Shown: positions 59,515-64,000 of the stretch, one piece after another
Layout of the letters: each line of letters opens with the position of its first letter
Numbering within the stretch: position 1 is the stretch's first letter
Source: Nocardioides sp. W7
GTDB taxonomy: Bacteria; Actinomycetota; Actinomycetes; Propionibacteriales; Nocardioidaceae
Reading direction: 5' to 3'
Assembly: GCF_022919075.1 (NCBI RefSeq)
Contig: NZ_CP095078.1
Location: forward strand, 5,084,001-5,148,000
DNA: 64,000 bases
Program-made: the position numbers and the translations under genes
Notes under the pieces: model-generated
Told to the model about the DNA's origin: nothing
The model's input: the letters and a program-made list of their open reading frames with translations, nothing else
Database searches by the model: none

Positions 59515-61534
59515 CGGTGCCCGCATTCGGCTCGGCACCCGTCCAGGGCGCGAAGGTCTTGTCCCAGGTCTCGGGCGAGGTGATCTCGCCCAGCTTGTCG
59601 CGGTACTCCCGCGACAGTCGGGGCCACTCGCGCCGCATCCGCTCGTGGATCTCCAGCGTGTGCTTGAGCTGGTCGCGGTACTGCTCCGGGTCCCGCCGGT
59701 AGAGCGCGGCCGACGTCCCGTCGTTCATGGAGACGATGGCGGAGTCGAAGGCCGCCAGGCGGTACCACTTGGCGTCCATCGCCCGCACCTCCGCCTCGGG
59801 GTGGGTCCGGGACAGCTCGCGGGCCGGCTTGAGGTGCCGCACCGGGGCCAGGCCCGCCGTGATCAGGCGGGAGAGGCGACTCGGGACCTCGGCGATGTCG
59901 CGACCCTTGCGGGCCTGCTTCTCGCGCCGGACCGGCGGGAAGTCGTCGAGGTCCTCGTGCAGCTGCGCGTCGAGGTACTCCTTGCGGAACGCGTTGATCT
60001 CCGCCAGCCGGGTCGGCAGCAGCTCGTGCAGCCGGTCGGGGCCGGCGAGCACGTCCTCCAGGGCGAGGTGCCGGATCGCGACCGTGGAGTACTGCATCGA
60101 GACCAGGTGCGCGATCGAGTGGTTGAGGTTCTCCCGGATCAGCCGCCCGCCCCGGGGGTACGTCGAGTGCAGCAGGGCCGCGACGAAGCGGTTGCGGACG
60201 TGGAAGTAGGCCTGCCAGTCGAGGGCGTCGTTCTTGTCGACCCACGGCACGTGCCAGACCGCGGCGCCGGGGAGGGTGACCGTCGGGAAGCCCGCCGCCT
60301 TGGCCCGCAGGCCGAACTCCGAGTCGTCCCACTTCAAGAACAGCGGCAGCGACAGGCCGATCTCGTCGAGCACGACCCGCGGGATCAGGCAGGAGAACCA
60401 GCCGTTGAAGTCGACGTCGACCCGCTTGTGCAGCCAGCGGGCGGAGCGGATGTTGCGGGCCGCGAGGTCCCAGTCCTTGTAGCCGTCGGTCGGCGTCTGC
60501 CACCAGAACCGCCACGGCTGGATGATCTCGCCGAAGCTGTGCAGGCTGGAGCGGGAGAACAGGCTGAACATGTGACCGCCGACGATCGTGGGCCGGCGGG
60601 CCAGGTCGCCGAAGGTGACCGCGCGGATGATGCCCTCGGTCTCGCACACGACGTCGTCGTCCATCATCAGGGCGTACGTCGCGCTGCCCTTGCGGACCGA
60701 CTCCAGCTGCCCGCGGGCGTAGCCGCCCGAGCCACCGAGGTTGCCCTGCTCCACGATCCGCAGGGTGTCGCCCAGGGCGGCGACGGCCTTCGGGTAGAAC
60801 TCCGAGTCGACGACCTTGTCGCTGCCCTGCTCCATCACGAAGACCGTGTCGAGGTAGGGCTGCAGCTCCTCGGCCGCACCCATCTGACCCAGCAGCTTGG
60901 CGCAGAAGTCGGGCCGGTTCATGGTGGTGATCGCGATGTCGGCGGTGCCGTGGGCGGCTCGGTCCGCGGGGACCTCCGCGGTCCACTCGGCCGATGCGAC
61001 GACCACGTCCTCGTCGCTGGCGACCACGTCGTACCAGTACCAGCCGCCGTCCACGAACGGCTTGAGGGTCAGGTCGAAGGTGAAGGTGCCACCGGCCGCC
61101 GACTCGGTGGTCGCGGCGTCGATGCGCTGCGAGCGGCCGTTGGCCGTCGACTTGTAGACGAGAACCGTGGCCCCCCGGCCGACCAGGTTCACCGTCAGGG
61201 CGACCTCGTCGACGACGGTCCAGCGCCGCCAGTAGCTGGCCGGGAAGGCGTTGAAGTAGGTGCCGAACGAGACGCGCTCCCCCGACTTCACCCGGAAGGC
61301 GGTGCGCGACTCGATCTGGTCGGGGTGCAGCGACCGGCCGGTCGAGGTCGACTGGCGCAGCGCCGCGTTGTTGAGGTCCTTGGCGGCCTGGTTGCCGCCG
61401 ACCTCGTACTTGTCGGCGTCCAGTCGCGCGTCCTCGGGGTCGAGGTAGAGCGCGAGGACGTCGAAGTCCCGGTCCAGCGGCATGATCTGCCGCTGCAGCA
61501 GCCTCGTGGCCATGCCCGTACTGGTGGTGCTCAC
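59507..61534 (-). CDS. glfT2: Galactofuranosyltransferase GlfT2-like
   Basis: A 675-residue GT2 enzyme closely resembling mycobacterial GlfT2, which polymerises beta-(1-5)/(1-6) galactofuran. The N-terminal beta domain (~60-195) contains HPDQIESRTAFRVKSGERVSFGTYFNAFP and SYWRRWTVVDEVAL. The GT-A core starts DIAITTMNRPDFCAKLLGQM (~208); the metal triad is TYALMMDDDVVCETEG (~288). LFLKWDDSEFGLRAKAAGF and AAVWHVPWVDKND hold the acceptor-site Asp/Asp and His. GNLGGSGGYARG is the family donor loop. It uses UDP-Galf made by Glf, whose stop overlaps this GTG. Confidence 0.92.
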   Translation of the reverse strand: MSTTSTGMATRLLQRQIMPLDRDFDVLALYLDPEDARLDADKYEVGGNQAAKDLNNAALRQSTSTGRSLHPDQIESRTAFRVKSGERVSFGTYFNAFPASYWRRWTVVDEVALTVNLVGRGATVLVYKSTANGRSQRIDAATTESAAGGTFTFDLTLKPFVDGGWYWYDVVASDEDVVVASAEWTAEVPADRAAHGTADIAITTMNRPDFCAKLLGQMGAAEELQPYLDTVFVMEQGSDKVVDSEFYPKAVAALGDTLRIVEQGNLGGSGGYARGQLESVRKGSATYALMMDDDVVCETEGIIRAVTFGDLARRPTIVGGHMFSLFSRSSLHSFGEIIQPWRFWWQTPTDGYKDWDLAARNIRSARWLHKRVDVDFNGWFSCLIPRVVLDEIGLSLPLFLKWDDSEFGLRAKAAGFPTVTLPGAAVWHVPWVDKNDALDWQAYFHVRNRFVAALLHSTYPRGGRLIRENLNHSIAHLVSMQYSTVAIRHLALEDVLAGPDRLHELLPTRLAEINAFRKEYLDAQLHEDLDDFPPVRREKQARKGRDIAEVPSRLSRLITAGLAPVRHLKPARELSRTHPEAEVRAMDAKWYRLAAFDSAIVSMNDGTSAALYRRDPEQYRDQLKHTLEIHERMRREWPRLSREYRDKLGEITSPETWDKTFAPWTGAEPNAGTDD

Positions 61535-62727
61535 TCGTCGACTCCTCCGCTCGTCAGGGGGGCACCCTCCGCGAAGTGCGGCCTGAGCTTGTTCTCGAAC
61601 ATGGAGAGGGCCGAGCCGATCGCCATGTGCATGTCAAGGTACTGGTAGGTGCCCAGTCGGCCGCCGAAGAGGACCATCGGCTCACGCTTGGCCAGCTCGC
61701 GGTACTTCAGCAGCTTGGCGCGGTCCTCGGCGGTGTTGACCGGGTAGTACGGCTCGTCGCCCTCTTCGGCGAACCGGCTGTACTCATGCACCACGATCGT
61801 CTTGCCGGGCAGGTAGGTGCGCTCGGGGTGCAGGTGCTTGAACTCGAGGGTCCGGGTGTACGGCAGGTCCGCGTCGTTGGCGTTCACGACGCCGGTGCCC
61901 TGGAAGTCGTCGACGTCGAGAGTCTCGGCCGCCAGGTCGATCGTGCGCCACGACAGCCGACCCTCGCAGTTGTGGAAGTACTCGTCGACCGGACCGGTGT
62001 AGACGATCGGGACGTTGCCCTTGAGCTGCTCGGCCACGCCGTTCGAGGCGTCCAGGAAGTCGGTCTCGAGCCGCACCTCGATGTTCGGGTGTTCGGCCAT
62101 CCGCTCCAGCCACGCGGTGTAGCCGTCGACCGGCAGCCCCTCGTAGGTGTCGTTGAAGTAGCGGTTGTCGAAGGTGTAGCGCACCGGCAGCCGGGTGATG
62201 ATGTCGGCGCTCAGCTCCGTCGGGTCGGTCTGCCACTGCTTGGCGGTGTAGCCCTTCACGAACGCCTCGTAGAGCGGTCGCCCGATCAGGCTGATCGCCT
62301 TCTCCTCGAGGTTCGTCGCGTCCTCGGTGGCGATCTCGCTGGCCTGCTCCGCGATCAGCGTGCGAGCCTCGGCGGGGGTGTGCGACTTCCCGAAGAACTG
62401 GTTGATCAGCCCGAGGTTCATCGGGAAGGAGTAGACCTGGCCCTGGTAGCGGGCGAAGACCCGGTGCTGGTACCCGGTGAAGTCGGTGAACCCGTTGACG
62501 TAGTCCCAGACCTTCTTGTTGGAGGTGTGGAACAGGTGGGTGCCGTACTTGTGCACCTCGATCCCGGTCTCCGGGTCGATCTCGCTGTACGCGTTGCCGC
62601 CGAGGTGGTGGCGGCGCTCCAGGACCAGGACCTTCAGCCCCAGCTGGGTCGCGCAGCGCTCGGCGACGGTCAGGCCGAAGAAGCCGGAGCCGACGACGAC
62701 CAGGTCAGGGAGATCAGCGGTGGACAC
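61531..62727 (-). CDS. glf: UDP-galactopyranose mutase
   Basis: A 398-residue flavoprotein. The FAD-binding N-terminus is LVVVGSGFFGLTVAERCATQLG, continuing ERRHHLGGNAYSEIDPETGIEVHKYGTHLFHT. Substrate residues are in RVFARYQGQVYSFPMNLGLINQFFGK, GYTAKQWQTDPTELSADII and GRLGTYQYLDMHMAIGSAL. It interconverts UDP-Galp and UDP-Galf, the donor for GlfT2 next door. The GTG at 62727 has TAGACT eight nt upstream, overlapping the stop of the upstream glycosyltransferase gene, so the glf operon may have its own promoter. Confidence 0.96.
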   Translation of the reverse strand: MSTADLPDLVVVGSGFFGLTVAERCATQLGLKVLVLERRHHLGGNAYSEIDPETGIEVHKYGTHLFHTSNKKVWDYVNGFTDFTGYQHRVFARYQGQVYSFPMNLGLINQFFGKSHTPAEARTLIAEQASEIATEDATNLEEKAISLIGRPLYEAFVKGYTAKQWQTDPTELSADIITRLPVRYTFDNRYFNDTYEGLPVDGYTAWLERMAEHPNIEVRLETDFLDASNGVAEQLKGNVPIVYTGPVDEYFHNCEGRLSWRTIDLAAETLDVDDFQGTGVVNANDADLPYTRTLEFKHLHPERTYLPGKTIVVHEYSRFAEEGDEPYYPVNTAEDRAKLLKYRELAKREPMVLFGGRLGTYQYLDMHMAIGSALSMFENKLRPHFAEGAPLTSGGVDE

Positions 62728-62733
62728 GATCCG

Positions 62734-63636
62734 TCAGTCTACGGAGGATGGCGGAAGCCCCCGCATTCCACGCGCCGAGCGAATGGCGTGGATCACGTTG
62801 CGTGCCTCACCCCGCCCACCGCGCAGCGGACTGAGCGCCACGACGACCGCCGCCACCAGCCAGGGCTTGAGTCGGACCAGGGCGTTCTCGCCGTACCGGA
62901 AGTGCACGACGAACAGGTTGCGGTACATGTAGAACCCCTTCCAGCCCGACAGGTCGTGCTGTTGGTCGAAGTCCAGCTGGCGCACCAGGACCGCGTCGCG
63001 GACCCCCCAGATCCGGTAGCCGGCCCGCCGCGCGCGGATGGCCAGGTCCACGTCGTCGTAGAAGATGAAGTACGACGGGTCCGGCAGCCCGATCCGGTCG
63101 ATCACCTCACGGCGGACCAGGAAGCCCTCGAACGCGACGTTCTCGAGCTCGACCCGCTCGGGCATCCGGCCGCGCTCGCCGTACGTCGTCTCGACCATGG
63201 CGGTCTTGGGCCGGACGGCCAGCGGGTTGCGCAGGTCGAAGCGGAGCGCGGCCTTCTCGACCAGGCGGCCGGAGCGGTCCTCGCGGACCGCCGCCAGGCA
63301 GGGCTCGTCGGTGGCCATCAGCACGCTCAGGCAGTCGGGGGCGGGGACGACGTCGTCGTCCATCAGCCAGAACCGGTCGAAGCCCTTCTCGTGGGCGATC
63401 TGGACGCCGAGGTGGAAGCCGCCGGCGCCGCCGAGGTTCTCGGCGGTGCGGAGCACGACCAGGCCCGGGTTGGTGGCGCGGGCCAGCACCTCGGGAGTGT
63501 GGTCGGTGCTGGCGTTGTCGATGACGACGATGCCGTCCGGGGTGCGCTCCAGCGCGGCCAGGCCGGCGAGCATCCCTTCGAGCAGGTCGGCCCGGTTGTA
63601 GGTGACGACCACGACGGCGACGGTCTCGGTGCTCAC
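62734..63636 (-). CDS. GT2 glycosyltransferase (GlfT1-like)
   Basis: A 300-residue GT2 enzyme. The core opens TVAVVVVTYNRADLLEGMLAGL and has VVIDNASTDHTPEVL. ENLGGAGGFHLGVQ resembles the donor loop of Galf transferases, and FDRFWLMDDDVVPAPDC is the DDD metal motif (~89). YFIFYDDVDLAIRARRAGY follows at ~195. Length and the GGAGG loop fit GlfT1-like enzymes that place the first galactofuranose residues on the linker. GTG start; overlaps the upstream gene's stop. It may start the galactan chain that GlfT2 extends (inference). Confidence 0.88.
   Translation of the reverse strand: MSTETVAVVVVTYNRADLLEGMLAGLAALERTPDGIVVIDNASTDHTPEVLARATNPGLVVLRTAENLGGAGGFHLGVQIAHEKGFDRFWLMDDDVVPAPDCLSVLMATDEPCLAAVREDRSGRLVEKAALRFDLRNPLAVRPKTAMVETTYGERGRMPERVELENVAFEGFLVRREVIDRIGLPDPSYFIFYDDVDLAIRARRAGYRIWGVRDAVLVRQLDFDQQHDLSGWKGFYMYRNLFVVHFRYGENALVRLKPWLVAAVVVALSPLRGGRGEARNVIHAIRSARGMRGLPPSSVD
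62736..62741 (-). promoter_or_regulatory. -10 box for leaderless glf, overlapping the upstream stop codon
   Basis: TAGACT on the minus strand ends eight nt before the glf GTG and overlaps the stop of the upstream glycosyltransferase gene. Confidence 0.5.
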
Positions 63637-64000
63637 TTGAGGTACTTCCGGTGTCCGGTGAAGTCGCCGCGCAGGCCGGCGTACATCCCACGGGCGCTGA
63701 GCGCCAGACGGGCCGCGCTCGGGCGGGTGAGCGTGTAGAACCAGAGCGTCTTGGCGACGAAGGCCAGCGCGTGCGGCCAGCCGCGGTACGTGCGCAGGTT
63801 GACGAGGTTGTTGCGCGCCATGCAGTAGTGCTTCAGGTCGCTCGGGGTGTGGTTGTACGTCGTGCGCCCGAACGCCATCGGCGTGCCGAGCTCGCCCACG
63901 CTGGGGTGGCGGACCCGCGCGGCGGGGACCGTCGCGATGCGGGCCCGGGCCGCCTCGGCGCGCAGGCGGTACTCGTGGTCGTCGCCCCAGATGAAGAACT
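63633..64000 (-). CDS. Glycosyltransferase, C-terminal part (partial)
   Basis: The frame is open to the right edge; about 122 residues are visible. FFIWGDDHEYRLRAEAARA is the acceptor-side motif of Galf-type GT2 enzymes (compare the YFIFYDDVDLAIRA of the next gene). HPSVGELGTPMAFGRTTYNHT and HYCMARNNLVNLRTYRGW follow, then a basic C-terminus ending FTGHRKYLK. It is a second GT2 in the galactan or surface-polysaccharide operon. The last codons overlap the downstream GTG (GTGA at 63633-63636). The donor domain lies outside the window. Confidence 0.85.
   Translation of the reverse strand, partial: FFIWGDDHEYRLRAEAARARIATVPAARVRHPSVGELGTPMAFGRTTYNHTPSDLKHYCMARNNLVNLRTYRGWPHALAFVAKTLWFYTLTRPSAARLALSARGMYAGLRGDFTGHRKYLK

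Overview
The window is high-GC DNA from an actinobacterium. The marker genes are WhiB, MtrAB-LpqB, FbiA/FbiB (coenzyme F420), TIGR03089, DUF3499 and a long-form HPF. Most start codons lie 6-8 nt behind a TANNNT -10 box, which is the leaderless-mRNA style of this phylum. Gene order follows the Mycobacterium tuberculosis Rv3211-Rv3268 backbone with many local insertions. A Nocardioides-like member of the Propionibacteriales fits best, but that is inference; no rRNA or other taxonomic marker is present.

Layout. 1-6 kb: 3' part of a DEAD-box RNA helicase, then L,D-transpeptidase, ParA-like ATPase, SDR, PHP phosphoesterase, zinc-ribbon DUF6758, histidine phosphatase and amphi-Trp genes. 6-11.7 kb: CASTOR/POLLUX-type channel, MFS exporter, MaoC dehydratase, DUF5302 and a secreted phospholipase D-like protein. 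11.7-18.6 kb: surface-glycan genes (sulfotransferase, LicD-methyltransferase fusion, GT2), with an acyl-CoA dehydrogenase and an EEP-family exonuclease/phosphatase inside. 18.7-24 kb: EEP-pseudophosphatase fusion coupled to MgtE-N/CBS, DUF1003, Mrp and TatB. 24-36 kb: LysM and Rv3235-family genes, SecA, YcaQ-like protein, response regulator, HPF, ComF and the lpqB-mtrB-mtrA operon. 37-45.7 kb: SAH hydrolase, DUF808, acyltransferase, and the mannose-activation block (SIS isomerase, Trm112, ManB, DUF3499, metallopeptidase-like, DUF5719). 45.7-55 kb: giant GT2, WhiB, FbiA, FbiB, DUF3105, a hairpin-flanked AbiEi/nuclease gene, ManC and TIGR03089. 55-64 kb: secreted amidase, then a galactan assembly/export cluster (Wzt, Wzm, GlfT2, Glf and two more glycosyltransferases) that runs off the right end.

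How the parts fit. Much of the window serves the envelope: MtrAB-LpqB signalling, an L,D-transpeptidase, a PGRP amidase, GDP-mannose supply (ManB, ManC), galactofuranose supply and polymerisation (Glf, GlfT2), ABC export, protein export (SecA, TatB) and glycan decoration (sulfotransferase, LicD, acyltransferase).

The most unusual structures are not the core genes. (1) Two near-identical ~94-nt hairpin elements, 1,198 bp apart, flank a single AbiEi-HTH/PD-(D/E)XK-like gene at 52-53.4 kb. (2) A 168-nt imperfect palindrome fills the divergent promoter region at 17.3-17.46 kb. (3) An EEP enzyme is fused to a phosphodiesterase domain that has lost its metal ligands. (4) A leaderless 14-codon ORF ends inside the DUF808 start codon. 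(5) Two further families of palindromic intergenic repeats are scattered through the window.
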